From contig NZ_RJUA01000127.1 in assembly GCF_024343575.1 (NCBI RefSeq), positions 372,001 to 436,000 on the forward strand: 64,000 nucleotides of DNA, in the 5' to 3' direction. The notes under the pieces were generated by a model, which was not told where the DNA came from, ran no database searches, and saw only the letters and a list, made by a program, of their open reading frames with translations. The position numbers were made by a program, and so were the translations under genes. Below, piece by piece: positions 35,766-44,101 of this stretch. Origin of the DNA: Lacihabitans sp. LS3-19 (GTDB lineage Bacteria > Bacteroidota > Bacteroidia > Cytophagales > Spirosomataceae). Within the stretch, counting starts at the first letter, position 1. Each line of letters starts with the position of its first letter.

Positions 35766-36812
35766 TTATTCTTCGAAAAGCTCTAATTGGGGTTTGAGTA
35801 AGGGAATAAATGCCTTCATATTTAGTTTTGGATACTCAAAATCAGGGAAGAATTTTTGTCTTGCCAATTTCAACGTTTGGTTAATATTTTCAGAAATTTT
35901 ACCTGTTCCTTTCATTCTTTCAATAGGCGTTTTACTACCCAAATTTCCTCCATGCGTTTCTTTTATTTGGTTTAAAACTTTTTCAGCTCTATCGGGAAAA
36001 GATTTATAAATCCACTCTTTAAATATTGGCTCAACGGCATCATTTAATCTAACTATTGTTGACGAAAAACCAATGGCACCATGAAGTTTAAACTGTTCGG
36101 CAAGGTTAAAAACTTCGTGATTATTAAGCGAAGGTATAATAGGTGCTATCATGCCAAAAACCGGAATATTGTGTTCTGATAATACCTTCATGGCTTTCAG
36201 TTTGTTGGCCGCAGATGAAGTTCTAGGCTCAAGTGTTCTTCTCAAATCTTCATTCAGAGTGGTAATAGACAAGGCCACAGCAATCAAATTGTCTTTTTGA
36301 AGCTCTATCAATAAATCCAAATCCCTTAACAAAAGTGCATTTTTTGTAATAATGCTCACTGGATGTTTGTACCTAAGACACACTTCTAAAATTTGCCTAG
36401 TAAGCTTAAATTTTCTTTCAGCTGGTTGATAGCAATCTGTATTTCCTGAAAGTGAAATCGTGTTTGGTACGTAATTCTTTTTTTTGAAATGTTTTTCTAG
36501 TAAAATCGCAGCATCAGGCTTGTAAAGAATCTTTCGCTCGAAGTCTAGACCGGCATTTAGTGCCCAATACTCGTGTGTTGGCCGTGCATAACAATACGTA
36601 CATCCATGCTCACAACCTTGGTAGGGATTGAGCGATTGCACAAAAGGCAAATCGATACTTTTAACTTGATTTACAATAGTTTTGGCATAAACTTTAGTGA
36701 ATTCAGTTTTGGTTTTTTCCTCTGAAAAATCAAAATCATTTTCCCAAAAAGGTACAATCTCGTTTTTTTCGAATTTATTTTTAATATTTCTGACAGCTCC
36801 TTGTCCTTTCAT
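35766..36812 (-). CDS. PA0069-type radical SAM protein
   Basis: A 348-residue radical SAM enzyme. The cluster motif CEHGCTYCYA (Cx3Cx2C, near residues 67-74) is preceded by SLNPYQGC. SLSGNTDCYQPAERKFKLTR and KNALLLRDLDLL follow, as in the PA0069/Rv2578c group. The group resembles spore photoproduct lyase-like proteins; its substrate is not known. It lies in a 138-base AT-rich gap from the next gene. Confidence 0.85.
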   Translation of the reverse strand: MKGQGAVRNIKNKFEKNEIVPFWENDFDFSEEKTKTEFTKVYAKTIVNQVKSIDLPFVQSLNPYQGCEHGCTYCYARPTHEYWALNAGLDFERKILYKPDAAILLEKHFKKKNYVPNTISLSGNTDCYQPAERKFKLTRQILEVCLRYKHPVSIITKNALLLRDLDLLIELQKDNLIAVALSITTLNEDLRRTLEPRTSSAANKLKAMKVLSEHNIPVFGMIAPIIPSLNNHEVFNLAEQFKLHGAIGFSSTIVRLNDAVEPIFKEWIYKSFPDRAEKVLNQIKETHGGNLGSKTPIERMKGTGKISENINQTLKLARQKFFPDFEYPKLNMKAFIPLLKPQLELFEE

Positions 36813-36950
36813 AAACTAAAAGTAGAAAGAGTAATGCAAAACCTAAAATAATGCTAATTTCCTTGGCTTGTTTTAGCTATAAAAGGACGAAAGATTTTTT
36901 TTAAATTGAATCTCAATAAAATAAAAATGCAATTCTTCAACTTTAATTCT

Positions 36951-37151
36951 TCATAAAACTTTGCTTTTCCTTCCCCAAATAAAATAAAAAGCACCTCCAA
37001 AAGGCACAAAAATGGATACTAAAACCCAGATAAGTTTATCATTTTTTTGAAATTTACTTCTTATAATATCAATAATTGCGAATATCATCAAAAGCCAAAA
37101 CAAAAAAACTGCTACTTGCCAGATAATAAGGCTAAATGAAAGGTTGCTCAT
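36951..37151 (-). CDS. Small membrane protein with PLDc-N-like domain
   Basis: A 66-residue protein with two helices (about residues 8-29 and 40-60). The second, WVLVSIFVPFGGAFYFIWGR, matches the PLDc-N domain found alone or at the start of cardiolipin synthases. Role unknown. It ends the minus-strand run from the DinB gene. Confidence 0.65.
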   Translation of the reverse strand: MSNLSFSLIIWQVAVFLFWLLMIFAIIDIIRSKFQKNDKLIWVLVSIFVPFGGAFYFIWGRKSKVL

Positions 37152-37199
37152 ATGTTTTTTTTAAGAAATTATCTTATTTCAATTGGATTAAATCTGAAA

Positions 37200-37580
37200 T
37201 CACTTTTTCAATACACCAAAAATCCATGCAAGTAAGGTTCCTATGGCTGTGCTTCCTGCAATAGAATATATATAACTGCGGATCAAAAAACCGGCAGTAT
37301 CTTGTTTAAAAAAGCTAATCAAGTCTTTTGTAAAAGCAAAATAAGCGATTTGCAAAATCATTGGAAGAAGGATTACCAAAGTACGTGTATTGGTTTCCAT
37401 GTTTTTGGTGAAATAAAAAACCAATGCAGAAATAACAAACAAAGGCACAGCCAAAACCAATTGGATAATAGGGGCCGAACCAACTTCACCTCCTGGATAG
37501 CTACTTTTGGTAATTATAAAAATATTGAAAACAAAAGCAAGAAGTACGATACCTATTAAAAAAAAATATATTTTGTCCAT
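37200..37580 (-). CDS. Four-helix membrane protein, unrecognised
   Basis: A 126-residue integral membrane protein with four hydrophobic helices (about 5-25, 38-60, 69-88 and 98-122). No family is recognised from the sequence. Its gene lies 21 bases after the class V aminotransferase gene and 48 bases before the small PLDc-N-like gene, probably in one transcript. Confidence 0.5.
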   Translation of the reverse strand: MDKIYFFLIGIVLLAFVFNIFIITKSSYPGGEVGSAPIIQLVLAVPLFVISALVFYFTKNMETNTRTLVILLPMILQIAYFAFTKDLISFFKQDTAGFLIRSYIYSIAGSTAIGTLLAWIFGVLKK

Positions 37581-37601
37581 TGGCTATATTGGTTATGATT
37601 T

Positions 37602-38768
37602 TTATTGATTTGCCTCTAAAATACTGCTGAAAACATCTAAATCGTGTGCTTCATTCCAAACATTTATGGAAAGTCTAATTGCATTTCCTCTATAAGACAC
37701 ATGCACTTTTTCGGCTGAAAGGCTCTTCTGAATATTTTCCATTTTCACGTTTTCTGGTAAGCGAATACCAAACATGTGTGCTGATCTAAAACTTTCATTT
37801 TCAATCCAATACCCAGAATTACTAAGTCTTTCTATAAATGGCTGACCTAGATTTTTAGCATATTCTTGTATTTCTTTTGGCTGCCATTCTATTAATAATT
37901 CCAGGGCTTTTTCGACCATTGGCAGATTGATAAAATTACTATATTCGCCCATATTGTACCTAAAAGCACCTTCGCGATATTCTGGTTGATAATTCAATAA
38001 ATTTTTAAAATCATCACTGTTTTTTCTACCAATCCAAGTTTGCTCCAAAGGCAGGCCTTCATCAAAATACGGCCCAAAATAAGCCAAAGTAGAGCCATAA
38101 GGCCCTAGAAGCCATTTATAACTCGCACAAACCAAAAAGTCAGGCTGTATTTTTTGTAAATCAAATTCGAAAGCACCTAAATGTTGCGTAGCATCTATAA
38201 TCAACAATGCACCCGTATGTGTACATTTATTTTTTATTTCTTCCAAATTAAAAAGAGTACCATCGGCCCAATGAGTAGGAGAAATACAAACCAAGAGCGT
38301 CTTTTCTGTTATGGCTTCTAAAAGATTTTCATTCCAAACCTCTCCTCGATTATTTAACTCAACAGGAGCAGAAACCGTTACTATTTGTGTGTTATCTCTT
38401 AGCTCTACCAATTCATGCCAACCGTAAACATCACTTGGAAACTCCTCTCCTACCAAAACTATATCGGTTTTCAGTTTATCTGTAGACTTTTGGGCGATGT
38501 TCTTTACAACCGTTGCTATACCATAGGACACCGAAGGCATTAAGGCAATCCTTTCTGCATTTATGCAATTTATGAGTTCGGCAAACTTCCGTTTTACAAC
38601 TTCAGCCAAACTAAAAAAATCAGCAGAGCTTATTTCATAAGGTTGAGATTTCCTTAATAATCCTTTGATGCCAGCCTCTTCCACCGTTTTTGCCAAAGGC
38701 GACATGGTGGCACAATTTAAGTATCTGACGTCAGGACTGAGCGAAAAATAATCTTTTTTACAATCCAT
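37602..38768 (-). CDS. Class V aminotransferase
   Basis: A 388-residue PLP enzyme of the cysteine desulfurase/isopenicillin epimerase superfamily. YLNCATMSPLAKTVEEAG starts the fold; IDATQHLGAFEFDL holds the cofactor-binding aspartate and histidine; and CASYKWLLGPYG carries the PLP lysine (near 219). The desulfurase loop cysteine is not apparent, so a lyase or epimerase role is more likely. The start codon immediately follows the DinB stop with no gap, implying coupling. Confidence 0.8.
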   Translation of the reverse strand: MDCKKDYFSLSPDVRYLNCATMSPLAKTVEEAGIKGLLRKSQPYEISSADFFSLAEVVKRKFAELINCINAERIALMPSVSYGIATVVKNIAQKSTDKLKTDIVLVGEEFPSDVYGWHELVELRDNTQIVTVSAPVELNNRGEVWNENLLEAITEKTLLVCISPTHWADGTLFNLEEIKNKCTHTGALLIIDATQHLGAFEFDLQKIQPDFLVCASYKWLLGPYGSTLAYFGPYFDEGLPLEQTWIGRKNSDDFKNLLNYQPEYREGAFRYNMGEYSNFINLPMVEKALELLIEWQPKEIQEYAKNLGQPFIERLSNSGYWIENESFRSAHMFGIRLPENVKMENIQKSLSAEKVHVSYRGNAIRLSINVWNEAHDLDVFSSILEANQ

Positions 38769-39398
38769 TTATTTAGGGAGTCTTTTAGCGTACCAAGTCA
38801 TTTGTCCGCGGTGGTTGGCAAAATGCTCTGTAACATGAAACCATTTGCAGTAATTGTTCCAGTCCCAATCTTTGGTTTCACCTGACAACAACCACGCATC
38901 GTCTCTTTTTTTCATTTCAGCTTTGGTTACTTCCCTGACAGATTCCATAGCTTCTTTATAATAGCTTAGTGGATTGCCTTTTATTTGATTTCTAGCATCT
39001 TCGCCTAGATCCATGGCTATGTTCCATTTGGCTTTGTTTTCAGGTGTAAAATCTTCTAAATTATGAAATGTCAAATCTTGATAGATCACTTCGGTAGCCA
39101 CCAGATGCAACATTAGAGAACCGATAGAGTTTGAATCTTTATCATGAATGTAGTCTAATTGCTCTACGGTAAGTTTTTTGTTGTAGGAAATAACGGAATT
39201 GCTCACCCAATCGAGCATAGAGACCAAAGCACCAATTTGAGGTGTATATCCTTCCATTGGACCAATGTGGTTAAGATTTCGATCTTCCGGAAATTTAGCC
39301 GCAAAGCTATTTCTGGGTAAAACCAAGCTCCCAGCTCCAATCGCTGAAATGCCCAAAGTTCCAATAAAATTTCGCCGATTGAATTTTCCAGTTTCCAT
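38769..39398 (-). CDS. Tat-exported DinB/YfiT-like protein
   Basis: A 209-residue protein combining a twin-arginine signal (FNRRNFIGTL, residues 5-14) and a DinB-like four-helix metal-binding fold. Likely metal ligands are histidines in LMLHLVATE (near 95), WFHVTEHFANHRGQM (near 184-194). Most DinB-like proteins are cytoplasmic thiol transferases or metal-dependent enzymes; an exported copy suggests a periplasmic thiol or metal role. It is coupled to the class V aminotransferase without any gap. Confidence 0.75.
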   Translation of the reverse strand: METGKFNRRNFIGTLGISAIGAGSLVLPRNSFAAKFPEDRNLNHIGPMEGYTPQIGALVSMLDWVSNSVISYNKKLTVEQLDYIHDKDSNSIGSLMLHLVATEVIYQDLTFHNLEDFTPENKAKWNIAMDLGEDARNQIKGNPLSYYKEAMESVREVTKAEMKKRDDAWLLSGETKDWDWNNYCKWFHVTEHFANHRGQMTWYAKRLPK

Positions 39399-39494
39399 GA
39401 TTTTAAAATTTGATTTTTCATAAAAGTATGAAAAAAAAGAAATTTCATTTCTACGAAAACTTAGATTTTTAAAAAAGTTTCTTTTCGCAAAAAA

Positions 39495-40724
39495 TCAAGC
39501 AGATGGCTTTCTTTTAAAAAACTTCTTTTTATTACCATTAAACGGCTTATTAAAGCTTTTTTTAGCGGATGACGCGGTGAATTCTGGAGCTGGACCTAAG
39601 CCTAAACTTTCTGTTATATTTTGTTTTTCAACCTCTCTTTCTAGCAGCTTTTCTATACTTGTTATTTTTCTTTGGTCTTTTTCGTTTATAAAAGTAAACG
39701 AAGTACCTGTAGTTTCAGCTCTTGCAGTTCTTCCAATTCTATGAATATAATCTTCAGCGTCACGAGGCACGTCGTAGTTGATTACCAAATTCAAATTATT
39801 GATATCTATCCCTCTTGAAAGTACATCTGTAGCTACTAAAATGTTGAAGTTTTTGTTCTTAAAACCTCTCAAATATTCTTCTCGCTCTTCTTGGCTATTA
39901 TCTGACGAAATCCCCTTAGCTATAATTTTGGCCTTACCCAAAGCTCTGATAATCTGATTGATCATGGATTTTTGAGAAGAGAAAATTATTATAGTTAAGT
40001 TTTCTTTTCCTTTCAAAAGATGAATTAGTAAAGGTAACTTTTGGTGATCAGACGCCAAATAAAACTGTTGGTCAATGCCCACTGCTGGTTTAGATACTGC
40101 CAATTTTATCTCTTCCGGATTTTTCAAAATTTTGTTGGCAAAATCTCTGATTTTCTGAGGCATGGTAGCCGAAAACATCAAATTTTGGCGTTTTTCTGGC
40201 AAATGTTTAATCACATACAAGATATCATCCGAAAAACCCATGTCTAACATTTTATCAGCTTCGTCTAAAACCAAACATTTCAAATCGTCGAATTTCACAT
40301 CTCCAGATTTCATGTGAGCCAATAACCTTCCAGGCGTGGCTATAATTATGTCAGCTCCGTCTACCAAAGCCTTTCTTTGTTGGTCCCAGTTTTCGCCTTT
40401 ACCACCTCCATATATTGCCAAACTAGTCGCTCTTATAAAATAGCTAAAGCCCTCTATTTGTTCGTCAATTTGTTTTGCAAGCTCACGTGTAGGCACAAGT
40501 ATTAGAGCTGTAATATGTTCATTTTTTGCCCTGATTATAAGATCAAGCAAAGGGATAAGATAAGCCGCCGTTTTTCCGGTTCCAGTTTGAGCTGACGCTA
40601 TCAAATCTTTCCCTTCTAAAATCATCGGAATGGCCATCTCTTGTATAGGCGATGCCTGTAGGTAATTCATGGCGTCTATGCCGGCCAGTACATCTTCGTG
40701 TATATTGAGTTCGTTGAATTGCAA
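39495..40724 (-). CDS. DEAD-box RNA helicase
   Basis: A 409-residue helicase with a full motif set: Q-motif ASPIQEMAIP (about 25-34), Walker A AQTGTGKTAAY (about 44-54), DEAD (LDEADKMLDMGF, about 151-162), SAT (SATMPQ), ARGIDI-like SRGIDINNL, and HRIGRTAR (about 325-332). The basic C-terminus (SFNKPFNGNKKKFFKRKPS) is typical of RNA-binding RhlE-type enzymes, which help ribosome assembly or RNA decay in cold. A terminator is not obvious. Confidence 0.92.
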   Translation of the reverse strand: MQFNELNIHEDVLAGIDAMNYLQASPIQEMAIPMILEGKDLIASAQTGTGKTAAYLIPLLDLIIRAKNEHITALILVPTRELAKQIDEQIEGFSYFIRATSLAIYGGGKGENWDQQRKALVDGADIIIATPGRLLAHMKSGDVKFDDLKCLVLDEADKMLDMGFSDDILYVIKHLPEKRQNLMFSATMPQKIRDFANKILKNPEEIKLAVSKPAVGIDQQFYLASDHQKLPLLIHLLKGKENLTIIIFSSQKSMINQIIRALGKAKIIAKGISSDNSQEEREEYLRGFKNKNFNILVATDVLSRGIDINNLNLVINYDVPRDAEDYIHRIGRTARAETTGTSFTFINEKDQRKITSIEKLLEREVEKQNITESLGLGPAPEFTASSAKKSFNKPFNGNKKKFFKRKPSA

Positions 40725-40764
40725 TTATTTACTATTTAATATATTAGCTAAAGCCTTAATACTA

Positions 40765-40772
40765 CAAATATA
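40765..40772 (-). promoter_or_regulatory. Candidate -7 box of the DEAD-box helicase
   Basis: Reads TATATTTG on the minus strand, about 40 bases before the start. A -33 TTTG at the standard spacing is not seen. Confidence 0.45.
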
Positions 40773-40849
40773 GTGCTAAGTGTCCAAAGAGCAATATTTA
40801 TGGTTTTGAGAAAAGGTTGAGACTATGATTTTTTAAAGGAAACCAAGTC

Positions 40850-41869
40850 TCATTTTTTCTTTTTTGATTCAGCAAATCGTTTTTGAAGCAGAATTTTTTC
40901 TTTCTTGCTTGGGTATCCCGAATCTAACAAAAATTTAAAAGCAGACTCATCTGAATCTAAATTAAGATTAATCATCTCGGCTAAAGCTTTGGTTTTGTCT
41001 TTAGCATTATTATAATACTTCAAGCATATTTGATGCCCCATAAAGTAGCCAATATCTTTAACCTTTACACCTCCAAAGTCTTTATCTTGTTGCATAAACC
41101 ATTGTTTCTGGTCACTATTCAGTGGCGTAAACATTTCTTCTTTAAACTTCTCCCATATCTCCTTTTCGTGCGATTTTCCAAAAACATATTGCGAACTGGG
41201 ATTGTTTTCTTCCACCGTTTTACCATAAACTACTTCAGCTACATGGTCTGCATTTCCTTCCCAAAGGGCATTTGCCAAAATCTGCGTTAGTCTCATTGGC
41301 TTTTGGCTAAAAATAAGTTCTGCGTTTCTCATGATCCATTGTTGCGTATGCGTAAATTCATGCAAGACCATCATAACGGCCCAATCTGGCTTTTCATTGG
41401 CTAATAGTTCTGTTCCAATCAATAAATCTTTTCCAAGTGGCCTCCCGCCAACTTGCCCCTTGCCTATTACAAAAACCACATCACCGGCGGTCATTTGAGG
41501 ATATATGCTTTTATATCGCAAAAACATCTTATCGATAATCGGTTTTTGATCAATTGCTGACAATGCCCATGGTCTTATTTTAGTAAGATGTTTGCTATTT
41601 TTTGAGATGTAACTTAAATAGGAATTTAAATATTGACTAGAGGTTTCGTTAAAAGCAGTTTTTTCAAATTCCATGAATTTTTTCATCCCTTCAGATGCTC
41701 TTTCAAAATAATATTTTTCTAAGAAATAACTTTGCTTTAATGTATCAGTTGAAACTCGAATACTATCAAAAGCTTGGTAAAAATTATTTAAATCTTCAGC
41801 ATAAATATTTACCTGACCGAATGAATTTGTTGAAATAAATAGAGAAAATAACAGGATAAATTTCTTCAT
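40850..41869 (-). CDS. Exported HExxH metalloprotease-like protein
   Basis: A 339-residue protein with a signal peptide (cleavage near NSFGQ, residue 19). A zinc-peptidase motif HEFTHTQQ (near residue 168) and a downstream glutamate in ALWEGNADHVAE (near 201) fit a gluzincin-like active site, as in DUF2268-like peptidases. The surrounding strands and helices do not match a named family with confidence. It is monocistronic with a good promoter. Confidence 0.65.
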   Translation of the reverse strand: MKKFILLFSLFISTNSFGQVNIYAEDLNNFYQAFDSIRVSTDTLKQSYFLEKYYFERASEGMKKFMEFEKTAFNETSSQYLNSYLSYISKNSKHLTKIRPWALSAIDQKPIIDKMFLRYKSIYPQMTAGDVVFVIGKGQVGGRPLGKDLLIGTELLANEKPDWAVMMVLHEFTHTQQWIMRNAELIFSQKPMRLTQILANALWEGNADHVAEVVYGKTVEENNPSSQYVFGKSHEKEIWEKFKEEMFTPLNSDQKQWFMQQDKDFGGVKVKDIGYFMGHQICLKYYNNAKDKTKALAEMINLNLDSDESAFKFLLDSGYPSKKEKILLQKRFAESKKKK

Positions 41870-41886
41870 AAAAAATATTTTGGAAG

Positions 41887-41916
41887 CAAATATAGCATTA
41901 AGAAATAAAAATCAAA
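41887..41916 (-). promoter_or_regulatory. Promoter of the HExxH protein gene
   Basis: On the minus strand TTTG (41916-41913), 18 bases, then TATATTTG (41894-41887). Both boxes are perfect. The transcript would begin about 12 bases before the start. Confidence 0.65.
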
Positions 41917-41985
41917 ATGGAGACTGTTTAACAAAAAAATCCCTGTTTGTTTCTTTAAAAATAGCAGGATAACCAATTTCATAAA

Positions 41986-42110
41986 AAATCTCCTCGAATC
42001 TACTACATTTTATACATTCACATTTTCTGATAAGTAAACGTGGTCTTCTTTAAACTTCAAATGAATTGGGTGTATTATTAAAAATTCCTTCGTCTTTAGT
42101 TCAAATAGTA
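41986..42110 (-). pseudogene. Relic of the 3' end of a Dabb-domain gene
   Basis: Read on the minus strand, this stretch encodes IIHPIHLKFKEDHVYLSENV, closely matching QKHPIHLKFIEDYAYLWEKV of the intact Dabb gene at 43621-44019. The match continues at DNA level past a nonsense codon (TAT changed to TAA) to AGG AGA, which aligns with the last Arg codons of the intact gene. Upstream of about 42110 the similarity fades and no start exists. The relic has the same orientation as the intact gene and is separated from it by the ATPase gene. Confidence 0.75.
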
Positions 42111-42176
42111 GCGATCCTATTATAAGGCCTTTTTTCGAAAAAATCCTTTTACTCATTTCACATTTTCATTCATTTT

Positions 42177-42290
42177 GCATTTTTAAAAATACATTTTTAG
42201 CTATTATTGTATTTTATAAAATACATTTATTAATTATTTTTGTATTTTTTACATTACACTTTGAAGCATTTTTTGTACTTTTGAAAATAC
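42177..42290. repeat. Four tandem 32-33-bp repeats with palindromic cores ahead of the ATPase gene
   Basis: Cores begin at 42177 (GCATTTTTAAAAATAC), 42209 (GTATTTTATAAAATAC, perfect palindrome), 42242 (GTATTTTTTACATTAC) and 42275 (GTACTTTTGAAAATAC): spacings 32, 33 and 33 bases, three helical turns each. The last core overlaps a TACTTTTG -7 box. The array ends 18 bases before the ATPase ATG, so it probably binds a regulator, possibly the ATPase itself, cooperatively on one face of the DNA. Confidence 0.7.
42276..42283 (+). promoter_or_regulatory. Candidate -7 box inside the last palindromic repeat
   Basis: TACTTTTG matches TAnnTTTG and lies 25 bases before the ATPase start. Its overlap with the repeat suggests repression by occlusion. 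Confidence 0.4.
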
Positions 42291-42308
42291 AAAAATGCAA
42301 AATCAATT

Positions 42309-43502
42309 ATGCAAGAGTTATTTGAAAGTCAAAATAGAGTATTAGAAAAGGTGAATTTAGACTTTAAACGTTCACTATTCGCTAAACTCCCTTGGGATGA
42401 GAGAGCCATCATGCTGATGGGAGCAAGAGGCACAGGTAAAAGCACCATTTTTCTACAATATCTCAAAGAAAACTTCAAAACCAATGAGGCACTTTATATT
42501 ACCTTAGATGACATTTATTTCAAACAACATACATTGGTAGAAACAGCAAGAGATTTTCTTCAAAACGGCGGAAAATTGTTATTAATGGATGAAGTTCACA
42601 AATACCCAGATTGGAGCCGAGAAATAAAGAATATTTATGACTTGATGCCCAATTTGAAAATGTTGTTTACGGGCTCTTCAATCTTAGAACTCCAAAAATC
42701 AAACGCTGATTTGAGCAGGAGAGTTTTAAATTATTATTTACCCGAACTTTCGTTTAGAGAATTTTTAGGCATAAAATATGGCCAAAAATTACCAATATTC
42801 ACTTTAGAAGAAATAATAAAAAACCATGCTGATATTTCAAAAGACTTAAATTCGAAAATAGAAAACCCACTGATGCTGTTTAAAGAGTATTTAAAATCAG
42901 GAGCTTATCCGTTTTTTATAGAAACTAATTTGGTAGACATAAGACTAAAGCAAACGGTGAACCTGATAATCGATACGGATATTCCGAATGCTATACCTGT
43001 AGAATTTTCGACACTTGGCCAGTTGAAAAAACTCCTTTACATAATTGCTCAGAGTGTGCCATTTAAACCAAATATTACGAAACTAGCAGAACAGGTTGGT
43101 ACTACGAGGCCTAAATTGTACGAAATGTTAAAAATGCTGGAAGCAGCCAAATTGATTTACGGCCTATACCATAGTAGCACCAATATTACGGTATTGAACA
43201 AACCAGAAAAGATCTTTTTACACAATACCAACTTGTTGCATGTTTTCTCAGAAAACCAGCCTGAATTGGGAACTATAAGAGAAACGTTCTTTATAAACAT
43301 GCTTGAAAGTGCGGGATACAAGGTAAATTATACCGAAAAAGGCGATTTCACGATCAACAACAAATGGACCTTTGAAGTAGGCGGAAGAAACAAAACCGCA
43401 AAACAAATTTCAGGAGTAAGCAATGCTTTTTTGGCTTTAGATGAGATCGAATATGGCTATGGGAATGGTGTGCCGTTGTGGTTGTTGGGTTTTATGTATT
43501 AG
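42309..43502 (+). CDS. AAA_14/DUF4143 ATPase
   Basis: A 397-residue P-loop ATPase. Walker A is GARGTGKS (about 38-45), Walker B LLLMDEVHK (about 94-102), sensor GSS (near 121). Residues about 195-300 form a winged-helix-like linker (LAEQVGTTRPKLYEMLKML), and the C-terminal DUF4143 part (about 320-397) has a PD-(D/E)xK-like core ending in FEVGGRNK. Such ATPases are numerous, mobile and mostly uncharacterised in Bacteroidota. Here the gene stands alone behind a four-fold palindromic array and is flanked by an intact Dabb gene and a relic of it, which points to insertion. Confidence 0.85.
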   Translation: MQELFESQNRVLEKVNLDFKRSLFAKLPWDERAIMLMGARGTGKSTIFLQYLKENFKTNEALYITLDDIYFKQHTLVETARDFLQNGGKLLLMDEVHKYPDWSREIKNIYDLMPNLKMLFTGSSILELQKSNADLSRRVLNYYLPELSFREFLGIKYGQKLPIFTLEEIIKNHADISKDLNSKIENPLMLFKEYLKSGAYPFFIETNLVDIRLKQTVNLIIDTDIPNAIPVEFSTLGQLKKLLYIIAQSVPFKPNITKLAEQVGTTRPKLYEMLKMLEAAKLIYGLYHSSTNITVLNKPEKIFLHNTNLLHVFSENQPELGTIRETFFINMLESAGYKVNYTEKGDFTINNKWTFEVGGRNKTAKQISGVSNAFLALDEIEYGYGNGVPLWLLGFMY

Positions 43503-43572
43503 GAAGAAACAGTATCGACGCTCTCTCAGAGTACTCAATACGAGCAATGTAATTCAATTAAATAAGATAGGT

Positions 43573-43607
43573 CTAGTGTCAAACCAAAGAATATATAAAG
43601 ACACTAG
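43573..43607. other. Inverted repeat between the ATPase and Dabb genes
   Basis: CTAGTGTC (43573-43580) and GACACTAG (43600-43607) are exact inverted repeats with a 19-base spacer. No T run follows on either strand, so it is not a classic terminator; it may be a recombination or protein-binding site at the edge of the inserted segment. Confidence 0.5.
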
Positions 43608-43620
43608 GTCAAAAAACAAC

Positions 43621-44019
43621 TTACCTCCTAGGCCCCACAGCATCATAAACATTCACTTTTTCCCATAGATATGCATAATCTTCAATGAACTTTAAATGAA
43701 TAGGATGCTTTTGGTAAATTTCTTCCTCTTCGATATTGTCGAAAAAACATAACCACGAAATAGCGTAATCTCTTACAATTACAGAGCGAGTTGTATTTGC
43801 TGCTTCTCCAATATTAAATAATTTAATCTGAGGAACTTTTGAAAGTTTCAATAAGCCTTCGGTGAGTTTAGCTCTGTTTTCTGGCTTATCTTCTTTCAAA
43901 TAAAAAAATACATGATGAATAAAAAGGTCTTTGGATTTTGCTTGATTAGCTACTACTGAAGCGATTGGCAAAGCACTCAATACCGCTGCATTTTTTAAAA
44001 AGTCTCTTCTGTTTTTCAT
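43621..44019 (-). CDS. Exported Dabb-domain protein
   Basis: A 132-residue protein with a Tat-like signal (MKNRRDFLKNAAVLSALPIA) followed by a stress-responsive Dabb (dimeric alpha/beta barrel) domain: FIHHVFFYLKEDKPENRAKLTEG, then IRDYAISWLCFFDN and a closing HPIHLKFIEDYAYLW. Dabb proteins dimerise and may bind small hydrophobic ligands; no catalytic set is evident. The ATG at 44019 is preferred to 44028, giving the Tat motif at residues 4-5. Its 3' end has a decayed duplicate at 41986-42110. Confidence 0.85.
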   Translation of the reverse strand: MKNRRDFLKNAAVLSALPIASVVANQAKSKDLFIHHVFFYLKEDKPENRAKLTEGLLKLSKVPQIKLFNIGEAANTTRSVIVRDYAISWLCFFDNIEEEEIYQKHPIHLKFIEDYAYLWEKVNVYDAVGPRR

Positions 44020-44038
44020 AAAGTACATTGAATAAATT

Positions 44039-44082
44039 TAAAAAAAATCCCCATTCCCTGATAAACAGAAGAAATGGGGAAT
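44039..44082 (-). terminator. Terminator after fbaA
   Basis: TCCCCATT (44048-44055) pairs with AATGGGGA (44073-44080); on the minus strand a run of T follows. Confidence 0.7.
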
Positions 44083-44101
44083 TACTATTAGATTTCTATT
44101 T

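Noticed and set aside
43573-43607. Inverted repeat as a rho-independent terminator for the ATPase
   Set aside because: The spacer is 19 bases and no T run follows on either strand.
41880-43620. ATPase segment as an insertion sequence
   Set aside because: There is no transposase, no terminal inverted repeat pair and no short target duplication; only a long decayed gene fragment is duplicated.
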